Both the position numbers and the translations under genes were made by a program. Under the pieces are notes generated by a model, which searched no databases, had not been told where the DNA came from, and saw only the letters and a program-made list of their open reading frames with translations. Shown here in pieces: positions 17,055-26,160 of a stretch of 64,000 nucleotides of DNA (position 1 is its first letter; every line of letters starts with the position of its first letter). The stretch is from Gorillibacterium timonense (GTDB taxonomy: Bacteria; Bacillota; Bacilli; Paenibacillales; NBRC-103111), in the NCBI RefSeq assembly GCF_001457415.1, contig NZ_LN881722.1, positions 62,001-126,000 of the forward strand, written 5' to 3'.

Positions 17055-18212
17055 TTAAATCTGCTGCAAAGCGTCTTCCAGGTCTCGGATCAAATCGGCG
17101 GTGTCCTCGATTCCGACGGATAGCCGGATCAAATTGTCGGAGATCCCGATTTGCTCCCGGGTTTCTTTCGGGATGGAGGCGTGGGTCATGACAGATGGGA
17201 TTTCCACTAGACTTTCCACACCTCCGAGGCTTTCAGCCAAGGAGAATAGCTTTGTAGCAGCCGACACTTTGACCGCTTCTTCCGAACCGCCTTTGACCAA
17301 GAAGGAGACCATTCCACCGAAATTCGTCATCTGCTCCTTGGCAATGTGGTGATTTGGATGGGAGGGTAACCCTGGGTAGTAGACCTTATCCACCTTGGGA
17401 TGCTGCTCCAGAAATTCGGCTATCGCTCGGGCGTTCCTACAGTGCGCGTCCATTCGGACGGATAAGGTTTTTAGTCCCCGCAGCAGGAGGAAGGAATCAA
17501 AGGGAGACAGCACGGAGCCGATGGCGTTCTGCAGAAAACGGATTCTCTCCGTCCATTCGTCATTGCGTCGGGCTACCACGACACCGGCAATCACATCGGA
17601 ATGCCCGTTCAAGTATTTGGTGGCCGAGTGGACGACAAGATCGAAGCCAAGGGTGAGCGGCCGCTGCAAATAGGAAGAGGCAAAGGTGTTGTCGCAGACG
17701 CTGATCAGGTTGTGCTTTGCCGCAAGGCCGGCGATTTTCTTCAAATCGACGATCTTGAGAAGCGGATTGGTCGGCGTTTCCACCCAAATGAGGCGTGTAT
17801 TGTCGCGAATCTGGTTTTCTAGCAAATCCAGGTCCGTCATGTCCACATAAGTGATTTCGAGATCGTGAGACTCTCGTTTTACCTTGTCCAGCAGTCGGAA
17901 GGTTCCTCCGTACAGATCGTCGCTCGCGATGATGTGGGAGCCCTTCTCCAGCAGGTCGATCACGACGGATTCCGCCGCCAGGCCGGAGGCAAAGGCGAAG
18001 CCGGCTTCTCCTTCCTCCAGGGTGGCGAGGCAGGATTCGAGAGCAGTTCGGGTCGGATTTCCGCTTCGGGAATATTCGTACCCTTTGTGCCGACCCGGCT
18101 CCTCCTGAACAAAGGTGGACGTGGCATAGATCGGCGTGATGATGGCTCCTGTAGCCGGATCGGGCTCCTGACCCGCATGTATCGATTTGGTAGTAAATCC
18201 GTAACCGCTCAT
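17055..18212 (-). CDS. Cystathionine gamma-lyase / gamma-synthase family enzyme
   Basis: This 385-residue PLP enzyme belongs to the Cys/Met metabolism family. It shows YSRSGNPTR, the PLP-phosphate region FASGLAAES, DNTFASSYLQRPL, and SATKYLNGHSD with the PLP lysine at 199. Closely related family members catalyse gamma-synthesis (MetB), gamma-lysis (MccB) or beta-lysis (MetC), and sequence alone does not separate them safely. The partner cystathionine beta-synthase, 13 bases upstream, suggests the reverse transsulfuration route, in which cystathionine is cleaved to cysteine (MccB role). Confidence 0.85.
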   Translation of the reverse strand: MSGYGFTTKSIHAGQEPDPATGAIITPIYATSTFVQEEPGRHKGYEYSRSGNPTRTALESCLATLEEGEAGFAFASGLAAESVVIDLLEKGSHIIASDDLYGGTFRLLDKVKRESHDLEITYVDMTDLDLLENQIRDNTRLIWVETPTNPLLKIVDLKKIAGLAAKHNLISVCDNTFASSYLQRPLTLGFDLVVHSATKYLNGHSDVIAGVVVARRNDEWTERIRFLQNAIGSVLSPFDSFLLLRGLKTLSVRMDAHCRNARAIAEFLEQHPKVDKVYYPGLPSHPNHHIAKEQMTNFGGMVSFLVKGGSEEAVKVSAATKLFSLAESLGGVESLVEIPSVMTHASIPKETREQIGISDNLIRLSVGIEDTADLIRDLEDALQQI

Positions 18213-18225
18213 GATTGTCCTCCGC

Positions 18226-19587
18226 TCATTTTAATTTTCTGCGCAGATAATGGATATAGTCCGTCTTGGTGATCACACCGTAAAATTCGTTATTCTTCGT
18301 GACGATGACAAGCAGCCCTTCCTTCAAAATTCCGATCACTCGGGACAATTCAGCTTCGAGCGGGACGGACACAATGTCCTTGGACATATAGGTTTCGACC
18401 GGTTCTTTCAAAATCGCTTCGTCCCCGTCTTCAACCGCCGTCAAGATGTCCCACTCGTCGATGATCCCCACAACCTTGGAATCCCGCACCACGGGGATTT
18501 GCGAAATTTCGTAGAGGCTCATTTTGGAGTGAGCGTTCAGCAAGGAATCATCCGGCTTTACGGTGATGACGCTACGCTCGGAGTACTTGCGCGTAATGAT
18601 ATCGTCGAGTCCGCCTGCCGTTTCCTTCTCGATCAATCCGCGATCGATCATCCAAAAATCGTTGAACATCTTCGTCAAATACTTGTTGCCGCTGTCGCAA
18701 ACAAACGTCACGATGTTCTTCGGCTGTGTCTGTTCTCGGGCATACTTCACAGCCGCGCTGATCAGCGTTCCGCTGGATGAACCCGCCAGGATTCCCTCTT
18801 TGCGCAACAAGGTCCTTGCGGCATCGAAGCTTTCCTTGTCGCTGACCGCATAGGCCCGCCGAATGAGCGTGGAATCGAATTGATGCGGCACAAAATCTTC
18901 CCCGATGCCCTCAACCAGCCAGCTTCCGGCCTGCGGCAACGGCTTTCCTTCCACATAATCCGCCAATATCGAGCCTTCGGGATCGGCCAGTACGATCTCC
19001 AGATCGGGTTTGACTTTCTTGAAATAATCGGTGAGCCCCTTCAGCGTTCCGGCGGAACCGACGCCGACGACAATCGCATCCACGTTATGCCCGGTCTGTT
19101 CCCAGATTTCCGGTCCTGTTGTTTTCTCGTGAGCCAGCGGATTCGCCGGATTATTAAACTGGTTAACGAAGTAGGAGTTGGGGGTTTCTCTCGCAATCCG
19201 CTCTGCGTAATCCTGATAGTACTCGGGGTGGCCCTTCTCCACATCCGAGCGGGTGAGCACAATTTCGACTCCGAGAGCCTTGAGGTGATGAATTTTCTCT
19301 GTGCTCATCTTGTCCGGAATGACCAGGATCAGCTTGTAGCCTTTGGTGATGGCGGCGAGCGCCAACCCAAGTCCGGTATTTCCCGCCGTCGCTTCGACCA
19401 GAGTATCCCCCGGCTTGATTTTGCCTTCCTTCTCCGCCTGCTCGATCATGGATAATCCGATTCGGTCCTTAATGGAACCGCCGGGGTTCTGATTTTCCAG
19501 CTTTAGAAACAGGCGGCTTGCCCCCAAGTCGAAACAGTTGACCTCGATCAGCGGGGTGTTCCCGATCAAATCGATCGTTGTCTTCAC
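18226..19587 (-). CDS. Cystathionine beta-synthase with tandem CBS domains
   Basis: This 453-residue enzyme has a fold II PLP domain (1-310; ENQNPGGSIKDR with the PLP lysine at 40; EATAGNTG; a GSAGTLKG phosphate loop) followed by two CBS domains (about 335-453). It condenses serine or O-acetylserine with homocysteine to cystathionine. The Bacillus counterpart MccA lacks CBS domains, so this is the longer form also seen in eukaryotes; the domains may bind an adenosyl ligand. The start follows an AAGGAGG site. The promoter at 19714 is a perfect consensus. Confidence 0.86.
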   Translation of the reverse strand: MKTTIDLIGNTPLIEVNCFDLGASRLFLKLENQNPGGSIKDRIGLSMIEQAEKEGKIKPGDTLVEATAGNTGLGLALAAITKGYKLILVIPDKMSTEKIHHLKALGVEIVLTRSDVEKGHPEYYQDYAERIARETPNSYFVNQFNNPANPLAHEKTTGPEIWEQTGHNVDAIVVGVGSAGTLKGLTDYFKKVKPDLEIVLADPEGSILADYVEGKPLPQAGSWLVEGIGEDFVPHQFDSTLIRRAYAVSDKESFDAARTLLRKEGILAGSSSGTLISAAVKYAREQTQPKNIVTFVCDSGNKYLTKMFNDFWMIDRGLIEKETAGGLDDIITRKYSERSVITVKPDDSLLNAHSKMSLYEISQIPVVRDSKVVGIIDEWDILTAVEDGDEAILKEPVETYMSKDIVSVPLEAELSRVIGILKEGLLVIVTKNNEFYGVITKTDYIHYLRRKLK

Positions 19588-19688
19588 CTTGTTACCTCCT
19601 TATTTTCCGGCAATGAAGCCGCAGTAAATCAATGGATGAACACCAAATAACCCCACAACGAGTGGAGAGCTTTAAAAACCGATAAAAA

Positions 19689-19742
19689 ATACTTGTATAG
19701 TATGAATAATGGAATTATATGACACGATCTTAATGCTGTCAA
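19689..19742 (-). promoter_or_regulatory. Consensus promoter and inverted repeat of the cystathionine operon
   Basis: Reading on the minus strand, -35 TTGACA (19737-19742) and -10 TATAAT (19714-19719) are separated by exactly 17 bases, a perfect consensus. Just downstream, near the start of transcription, ATACTATACAAGTAT (19689-19703) is a 5-5-5 inverted repeat suited to a repressor. CymR controls the equivalent Bacillus genes, but I cannot confirm its motif here. Confidence 0.72.
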
Positions 19743-19798
19743 TATACGAGATCGGGAAGGAAAAAATGCCGCTGTGAAACGAGTTTGGCAGATTTTTA

Positions 19799-19827
19799 TT
19801 GACAATTTTTTCGATGTGCCCTAGAGT
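19799..19827 (+). promoter_or_regulatory. Probable promoter of the M20/peptide transport operon
   Basis: TTGACA (19799-19804) and TAGAGT (19822-19827) are separated by 17 bases. The -35 is perfect and the -10 is weak, as in regulated promoters. Confidence 0.5.
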
Positions 19828-19977
19828 GTAAGGTAATTTAAAATACAAGGTAATCCAATAGGGCTACTCATCAAATAAGCTCCTTTTTTTGGGGCTAAAT
19901 CCGAGTAAGTAGACAGGAATTATAAGTGTATGCCCGATCGATTGAAAAAACTCTTTTACTTGAAAGGTGAGGATAGG

Positions 19978-21168
19978 ATGAGCACGATTCTGGAGGGCAG
20001 GCAAGAGCGAATCAAACAAAAGATCGAGGCTAATAAGTCGCTGTATATTGAAACGAGCCATTCGATTCACGCCAATCCGGAGATCGGCAACCAGGAGCAC
20101 TTCGCTTCCCAGACGCTTACCCGACTTCTCGAAGATGCCGGCTTTGAGGTCACGCGGAATGTCGCTGGCCATGAGACCGGATTCGTTGCCCGTAAAGGTT
20201 CGTCTAAGCCAGGGCCAAAGATCGGTTACTTGGCGGAATATGATGCTCTCCCCGGTCTCGGCCATGCCTGCGGGCACAATCTGATCGGAACCATCAGCAC
20301 GGCGGCGGCGATCGCATTATCGCAGATTACGGAAGAGGCGGGCGGCGATGTCTATGTATTCGGAACACCGGCCGAAGAGGGAGGACCGGGCGGCAGCGCC
20401 AAGGGCAGCTTCGTGAAGCATGGGTTGTTCGAAGGGATCGATGTCGCCTTGATCATCCATCCCTCCGGAGAAACGAGATTGACCACACCCAGCCTGGCTG
20501 TAGACCCGCTAGATTTTCATTTCTACGGAAAAGCGGCCCATGCTTCCGGCGCACCGGAGAAGGGAATTAACGCTCTCGATGCAGTGCTGCTCCTATTCAA
20601 CGGAATCAATGCGTTGCGCCAGCAGCTTCCGACCGACGTGCGCATTCACGGCATTATCACACATGGCGGCGATGCGCCCAATATTATCCCCGAATATGCT
20701 TCTGCCCGCTTCTTTATTCGGGCAAGCACATGGGCTAGCACGGAAGAGGTTTCAGCGAAGGTTCGAAAGATTGCGGAGGGTGCGGCATTGGCGACTGGAA
20801 GCACCGTAAAAATTGAAAGATTCCAAAACGAGATAAAGGACATTGTCATCAACCGGACGCTGGACGAAGTTGTCGGCAGAGAACTCGAGCAGCTCGGTGA
20901 GACCTTGATTCACGAGGAGAGACGGGGGATCGGTTCCACAGACGCCGGGAATGTCAGCCATGTGATTCCAACCTCCCATGAATACATAAAGATCGGACCG
21001 GATGACCTCATTGCCCATACGCCTGAATTCCGGGAAGCGGCGGGCTCCAGCAAAGGAGACGAAGCGCTGCTCACGGGAGCCAAAGCGCTGGCTCTGGCCG
21101 GACTTCAACTGATCGAGAACCCCGATCTGCTGGCTCGGGTGAAAGAGGATTTTGCACACAATCACTGA
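19978..21168 (+). CDS. M20 family amidohydrolase/peptidase
   Basis: This 396-residue protein resembles AbgB/YxeP-type M20 amidohydrolases. The metal site is visible as GHACGHN (Cys98, His100), followed by GTPAEEGGPGG with the catalytic Glu pair and a lid domain starting near HGIITHGGDAPNIIP. The family removes acyl groups or cleaves small amide-linked amino acids (for example N-acetyl amino acids or aminobenzoyl-glutamate). The start at 19978 is preferred because AAGGTGAGG precedes it; the frame is open from 19930. It is followed by a peptide importer, so it probably processes an imported acylated amino acid or dipeptide. Confidence 0.82.
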   Translation: MSTILEGRQERIKQKIEANKSLYIETSHSIHANPEIGNQEHFASQTLTRLLEDAGFEVTRNVAGHETGFVARKGSSKPGPKIGYLAEYDALPGLGHACGHNLIGTISTAAAIALSQITEEAGGDVYVFGTPAEEGGPGGSAKGSFVKHGLFEGIDVALIIHPSGETRLTTPSLAVDPLDFHFYGKAAHASGAPEKGINALDAVLLLFNGINALRQQLPTDVRIHGIITHGGDAPNIIPEYASARFFIRASTWASTEEVSAKVRKIAEGAALATGSTVKIERFQNEIKDIVINRTLDEVVGRELEQLGETLIHEERRGIGSTDAGNVSHVIPTSHEYIKIGPDDLIAHTPEFREAAGSSKGDEALLTGAKALALAGLQLIENPDLLARVKEDFAHNH

Positions 21169-21287
21169 GGAATGTTTGGACGGGAAATTACTTTTTCAAG
21201 GGGGCAGCGAACATGACTTGTTGAAGATCCGATGAGTTCGAATCGTGATCAGGAACGTTAAATATGGGACATGAAGGGATGAGTATC

Positions 21288-23000
21288 ATGAGGAACAAAT
21301 GGAAGCTGAATGTGCTGTTGAGCTTGGTCGTAGTCGTATCGCTCGCGGGGTGCTCCTCCAAGAAAGCCGAAACCGCGTCGCCTTCCGCAGGCGCAACTGC
21401 AGCGGCAACTTCGGCGGCAACGGCTGCTCCCGCTTCTCCGAGCAAGGCGCCTGTACCGCAAGAGCTAAACTGGATCATTGCCAATGAATTGCCTACCGCC
21501 GATTCCGTTAAATCCTACGACACGTTAAGCTCTTCGCAAATCGAAATCTTTGCCGAAGGGTTATACAAGATCGACGGAAGCAACAAAACGGTTCCCGTAC
21601 TGGCCACCGGAGACCCTGTGATCAGCGCAGATGGCTTGACTTATACGATTAAGCTGCGGGATAGCTTGAAATGGTCCAACGGAGATCCTCTTACCGCCAA
21701 GGATTTCGTCTTCGCCTGGAAAAGGCTGTTTGATCCCAAAACAGCGGCGCAAAATGCGAGCACTTATTTTAACATCAAAAATGCGCAGGCGATCAACGAG
21801 GGCAAGAAAACGCCGGAGGAGCTGGGGATTGAAGCTGTCAGCGATACCGAGCTGAAGATTACGCTCGAATACCCGGATACCTACTTTACCGCTTCCTTGT
21901 CGTCGGTTAACCTCTTTCCGCAAAATGAGGCGTTTGTAACGGGGAAGGGCGAAACGTATGGAACAACAAGTGAGAACACGCTCGGCAACGGACCTTTTGT
22001 TCTGTCGGATTGGGATGGTACCGGGCTGAAATGGGCCTACAAGAAAAACGAGAACTATTGGGACAAGGACAACATCAAGCTGGACAAGATCAACATTCAG
22101 GTCGTGAAGGAAACCGGAACAGGGATTAACCTGTATGAGTCAGGCGCTGTCGATGTAGCGGCTCTATCCGGGGAGTACATCAGTCAATACATTAGCAACC
22201 CCGAATATCTGTCCGTTCTGACGTTGACGGATTCCAACCTGGAGTTGGGCATTAGCGCCAATAAGGCGCTGCAGAACGAGAACTTCCGCAAAGCGATTTC
22301 CCTGGTCATCAACCGGGAAGAGCTGGTGAACAACGTGCTGATCGACGGCTCCAAGCCGCTTACCGGGATCGTTCCTAAGGGGATTGCGGTTAATCCGGAT
22401 ACCGGCACGGACTTCTCGGATGAAGCGGGAGTGCTGGTCAAAACCGACGTCGAGGAAGGCAAGAAGTTATGGGAGCAAGCCAAGAAGGAGCTTGGGACGG
22501 ACAAGGTAACCCTTGAGCTGGTGACGAGCGACACCGATACGGCTAAGAAAACGAGCCAGTATCTGCAGAGTCAACTGGAGACGAATTTGCCGGGCGTGAC
22601 GATCGAGCTGAGCAACGTGCCTGCCAAAGTTCGTTTCGAGAAGATGATGTCCTACAAATTCGACCTGGCCCTTGGCGGCTGGACCGGCGATTTCGATCCG
22701 GTGAGTTATCTAAACTTGTTCTTCTCCACGTATGAACACAATCATGCCAAGTACAAGGATGCCACCTATGATGCGTATATCACCAAAATCAAGACCGAGG
22801 ATGCGACGAATCCGCAAGTCCGCTGGAAGGATCTCCAGGAAGCTCAAAAGTATATTCTGAGCAAGGCGGTAGTGGCTCCCTTATACCAAGGCGCCTCCAA
22901 CTATCTGGTCAAGTCCAAGGTGAAGGGCATTGTCACTCACAATTTGGGCACCCCATTGGAAATCACTCGCGCCTATATCGAGGAGGATTCCGCCAAGTAA
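21288..23000 (+). CDS. Oligopeptide ABC transporter substrate-binding lipoprotein (OppA-like)
   Basis: This lipoprotein of about 570 residues has a signal peptide with lipobox LAGC (Cys22), an Ala/Ser-rich linker, and the class C periplasmic-binding fold (family SBP_bac_5). Motifs include SSQIEIFAEGLYKIDG, DGLTYTIKLRDSLKWSNGDPLTAKDF and LNLFFSTYEHNHAKYKD, typical of OppA/DppE. Alternative starts at 21264 and 21279 exist. It is the binding component for the permeases and ATPases that follow. Confidence 0.9.
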   Translation: MRNKWKLNVLLSLVVVVSLAGCSSKKAETASPSAGATAAATSAATAAPASPSKAPVPQELNWIIANELPTADSVKSYDTLSSSQIEIFAEGLYKIDGSNKTVPVLATGDPVISADGLTYTIKLRDSLKWSNGDPLTAKDFVFAWKRLFDPKTAAQNASTYFNIKNAQAINEGKKTPEELGIEAVSDTELKITLEYPDTYFTASLSSVNLFPQNEAFVTGKGETYGTTSENTLGNGPFVLSDWDGTGLKWAYKKNENYWDKDNIKLDKINIQVVKETGTGINLYESGAVDVAALSGEYISQYISNPEYLSVLTLTDSNLELGISANKALQNENFRKAISLVINREELVNNVLIDGSKPLTGIVPKGIAVNPDTGTDFSDEAGVLVKTDVEEGKKLWEQAKKELGTDKVTLELVTSDTDTAKKTSQYLQSQLETNLPGVTIELSNVPAKVRFEKMMSYKFDLALGGWTGDFDPVSYLNLFFSTYEHNHAKYKDATYDAYITKIKTEDATNPQVRWKDLQEAQKYILSKAVVAPLYQGASNYLVKSKVKGIVTHNLGTPLEITRAYIEEDSAK

Positions 23001-23021
23001 AGAGTTGAACGCTAATGGAAG

Positions 23022-23056
23022 GGTAAAGTCTATTCGCGAATAGACTTTACCTTTTT
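23022..23056 (+). terminator. Partial terminator between binding protein and permease genes
   Basis: Bases 23022-23051 form a perfect 30-base palindrome (arms GGTAAAGTCTATTCG and its complement) followed by TTTTT. In importer operons such structures allow more binding protein than permease to be made. Confidence 0.8.
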
Positions 23057-23100
23057 CATGATGATTCAGGAGGGCTTCAGCAGCGGGGAGATGGGTTCGC

Positions 23101-24042
23101 ATGACGAATTATTGCAAATTTATTGGAAAACGGGTCGGGTACATGCTGGTCACCTTATTCTTTATCAGCTCGATAACCTTCTTGTTGATGAACTTCTTGC
23201 CGGGCAGTCCTTACAATAACGAAGAGAAGCTGACCAACCAGCAGCGGCAGATCATGGATGAGAAGTATGGACTGAACAAACCGGTAACCGAACGGTATGC
23301 CACCTATATGTCGGGCATCGTCCGCGGCGACTTCGGCATCTCGCTGCAATTCAGCAATCAGCCTGTGGGCAAGCTGTTGTCCAAGCGCATTGGCCCCTCG
23401 CTTCAGTTGGGAATTCAGGCGATGCTGCTGGGAACGGTCGTCGGAATCGTGCTCGGAACGATCTCGGCTATGTATCAGAACAGTTTTACGGATACCTTTG
23501 CCTCTTTAACGGCCATCATCGGGCGTTCGATTCCCAACTTTGTTTTTGCGGTTCTGCTTCAGGCGATATTCGCCATCAGTTTAAAATGGCTGCCGATCGC
23601 CTTGTGGGACGACGGATTTCGATCCACCATACTGCCGACGATCGCTTTATCCATCTCGCCCATGGCGGATGCCGCCCGTTTTATCCGCACCGAAATGATC
23701 GAGGTGCTCAATAGCGACTATGTAGAATTGGCAAGAGCCAAGGGACAGAGCGAATGGCGGATGGCCTTTGTCCATGGCCTGCGAAACGCCTTGATTCCCT
23801 TGATCACCATACTCGGGCCCATGACCGTTGGCTTGATGACAGGCTCTTTGGTGGTGGAGAATATCTTCGCCATTCCGGGCATCGGCGAACAGTTTGTTAA
23901 ATCCATCCTGACCAATGACTATGCCACCATCATGGGTGTGACACTGCTCTATTCCACGCTGCTTGTCGTTGTCATCTTACTCGTAGATATTCTCTACGGG
24001 ATTATCGATCCGCGGATCCGGGTAGCGGGAGGAACATCATGA
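23101..24042 (+). CDS. Oligopeptide transport permease (OppB/DppB)
   Basis: This 313-residue inner membrane protein has six transmembrane helices. It has the classical OppB start (FIGKRVGYMLVTLFFISSITF), the FLPGSPY loop and the EAA loop (ARAKGQSEWRMAFVHGLRNALIP). It forms the channel with the OppC protein. It ends with an ATGA overlap with the next gene. Confidence 0.93.
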   Translation: MTNYCKFIGKRVGYMLVTLFFISSITFLLMNFLPGSPYNNEEKLTNQQRQIMDEKYGLNKPVTERYATYMSGIVRGDFGISLQFSNQPVGKLLSKRIGPSLQLGIQAMLLGTVVGIVLGTISAMYQNSFTDTFASLTAIIGRSIPNFVFAVLLQAIFAISLKWLPIALWDDGFRSTILPTIALSISPMADAARFIRTEMIEVLNSDYVELARAKGQSEWRMAFVHGLRNALIPLITILGPMTVGLMTGSLVVENIFAIPGIGEQFVKSILTNDYATIMGVTLLYSTLLVVVILLVDILYGIIDPRIRVAGGTS

Positions 24043-25082
24043 GCGAAGCAAACAGGATGGGACAGGCGCTTCCCGAGATTCCGGACTCTTATTTTGAGCC
24101 TTTAAGCAGCGACTACTTTTTGGATAATGAGAAAATATCCGCACCTTCCTTGTCCTTCTATCGGGATGGATGGAGGCGATTGAAGAAAAACAAAGCGGCT
24201 CTCGTATCGCTTTATATCTTATTGCTCATTGTCCTCATAGCGGTGGCATCGATCTGGTACTCTCCGCATGATCCGAATCTGCAAAATGTGCCGCATGCCA
24301 ATTTACCGCCTCGCATTCCCGGGCTGGATATCAATGGGTTTAACGGGATGGCGAAGGTGGCGGGCAAATGGGTGAACAAGTACGAGCTTGCCCACGTTCC
24401 TCAAGGCGTACATTACTATTTTGGTACGGATGCATTCGGACGCGATTTGCTGTCGCGGATCTTGGCGGGTACCCGCATCTCCCTGTTGATTGCCGGGGTG
24501 GCTGCCCTATTTGATCTGGTCATTGGGGTAACCTACGGCTTGATCTCCGGCTGGAAGGGAGGGCGCACGGATAATTTCATGCAGCGCATCCTGGAGATTA
24601 TCTCCGGTGTTCCGACCTTGGTTGTCGTGATTCTGATGCTCCTGTTTTTTAAGCCGGGGGCCATGTCGATCATCGTTGCCTTGGCCTTAACCGGCTGGAT
24701 TACGATGGCGCGGGTGATTCGTGGACAAACCCTTAGGCTGAAGGGGCAGGAGTACATATTGGCAGCGAGGACGCTCGGCGTTTCCTCTCTGAATATTGCG
24801 GTGAAGCATATCATCCCGAATCTAAGCGGGATCATTATCATTCAGACGATGTTCACCATTCCCAGCGCGATTTTTTTCGAGGCGTTCTTGAGCTTCATCG
24901 GGATCGGAATGCGTCCGCCTCATGCGTCGCTCGGGACGCTGCTTAACGAAGGGTATAAAACGTTTCGATTTTTGCCCCATCTGATGTGGTTTCCCGCCGC
25001 CGTTCTCTGTGTGATCATGATTTCCTTTAACTTGCTGGCGGACGGGCTTCGGGATGCCTTCGATCCGAAGATGAAAGAGTAG
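24039..25082 (+). CDS. Oligopeptide transport permease (OppC/DppC)
   Basis: This 347-residue permease has a cytoplasmic N-terminal tail and a first helix at about 55-75. The family segment YYFGTDAFGRDLLSRILAGTR and the EAA loop (ARTLGVSSLNIAVKHIIPN) are present. Translation is coupled to oppB by a four-base overlap. The extended loop after helix 1 (about 80-130) is a little longer than usual in DppC. Confidence 0.92.
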   Translation: MSEANRMGQALPEIPDSYFEPLSSDYFLDNEKISAPSLSFYRDGWRRLKKNKAALVSLYILLLIVLIAVASIWYSPHDPNLQNVPHANLPPRIPGLDINGFNGMAKVAGKWVNKYELAHVPQGVHYYFGTDAFGRDLLSRILAGTRISLLIAGVAALFDLVIGVTYGLISGWKGGRTDNFMQRILEIISGVPTLVVVILMLLFFKPGAMSIIVALALTGWITMARVIRGQTLRLKGQEYILAARTLGVSSLNIAVKHIIPNLSGIIIIQTMFTIPSAIFFEAFLSFIGIGMRPPHASLGTLLNEGYKTFRFLPHLMWFPAAVLCVIMISFNLLADGLRDAFDPKMKE

Positions 25083-25095
25083 GGGGCTGAAACGG

Positions 25096-26160
25096 ATGGC
25101 GGAAACTTTATTGGAAATGAATGATTTGCATATATCCTTCCAAACGTTTGCCGGTAAGGTAAAGGCGGTACGAGGGGTGACCCTCGCTCTGCAAAAAGGG
25201 GAGACCCTTGCCCTCGTTGGCGAATCGGGTTCGGGAAAATCCGTAACCTGCAGGAGCATGATGGGGCTGCTCGCCAAAAATGCACAGGTGGAGGGCGGAG
25301 AAATCCTCTATCACGGGGAAGACCTGCTCGCCAAAAGCAATAAGGAAATGAAGCATATTCGTGGAAAAGAGATTGCGATGATTTTTCAGAACCCGATGAC
25401 ATCTCTGAACCCGACGATGACAGTGGGGAAGCAGGTGGCCGAGCCCTTGATTCTTCATCAGAAGCTGAGCAAGTCGGCTGCTAGGAAGAGAGCTTTGGAA
25501 TTGCTGCAAGATGTAGGAATTCCCGACTGTGAGAAGCGCTTGAATGATTATCCTCATCAATTTTCCGGCGGTCAGCGGCAGCGGATCGTGGTAGCGATCG
25601 CACTTGCCTGCAACCCGGAGATCCTGATCGCGGACGAGCCGACAACGGCGCTCGACGTCACCATTCAGGCCCAAATTCTCGAATTGCTCAAGACCCTGCA
25701 GAATAAGGTGTCGACCTCTATCCTCTTCATCACGCATGATTTGGGAGTGGTGGCGAATGTCGCGGACCGAGTGGCGGTGATGTATGGAGGGAAGATCGTC
25801 GAGATCGGCCGGGTTGACGAAATCTTTTACAATCCTCAGCATCCGTATACATGGGGACTCTTGAGGTCCATGCCGACCGTGGACACCGGCGACGAAGACC
25901 TCTATGCCATCCCAGGGAGTCCGCCCGATCTCTTGGCGCCGCCCCCAGGGGATTTGTTCGCTTCGCGCAACCCCTATGCTTTAACGGTCGATGTTCATTA
26001 TGAACCGCCCCTGTTTCAGGTGTCTCCGACTCACTTTGCCGCCACCTGGCTGCTGGATCCGCGTGCTCCGAAGATGGAAGTGCCTGAAGCGATTGCGGCC
26101 CGTCGACGTTATTTTCTGGCTAGAAACAGCGGTCTGATCAAAAAAGAGGGATTGACATGA
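25096..26160 (+). CDS. Oligopeptide transport ATPase (OppD/DppD)
   Basis: This 354-residue ATPase shows Walker A GESGSGKS, Q-loop FQNPMTSLNP, signature FSGGQRQR, Walker B ILIADEPTTALD and the oligopeptide/dipeptide C-terminal extension (HPYTWGLLRSMP). The Cys cluster common in this extension is missing. It forms a heterodimer with OppF. The stop overlaps the next ATG. Confidence 0.93.
   Translation: MAETLLEMNDLHISFQTFAGKVKAVRGVTLALQKGETLALVGESGSGKSVTCRSMMGLLAKNAQVEGGEILYHGEDLLAKSNKEMKHIRGKEIAMIFQNPMTSLNPTMTVGKQVAEPLILHQKLSKSAARKRALELLQDVGIPDCEKRLNDYPHQFSGGQRQRIVVAIALACNPEILIADEPTTALDVTIQAQILELLKTLQNKVSTSILFITHDLGVVANVADRVAVMYGGKIVEIGRVDEIFYNPQHPYTWGLLRSMPTVDTGDEDLYAIPGSPPDLLAPPPGDLFASRNPYALTVDVHYEPPLFQVSPTHFAATWLLDPRAPKMEVPEAIAARRRYFLARNSGLIKKEGLT

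Larger units (their letters stand above)
19588..19977. other. Divergent control region between cystathionine and peptide operons
   Basis: This 390-base gap holds back-to-back promoters, reading left at 19714-19742 and right at 19799-19827, and an inverted repeat at 19689-19703. I looked for S-box and T-box leader structures and found none. Control by a DNA-binding repressor such as CymR therefore seems more likely than a riboswitch. Confidence 0.5.

Noticed and set aside
19588-19977. S-box or T-box riboswitch before the cystathionine operon
   Set aside because: The leader from the promoter at 19714 is only about 120 bases and shows no conserved riboswitch core or terminator.
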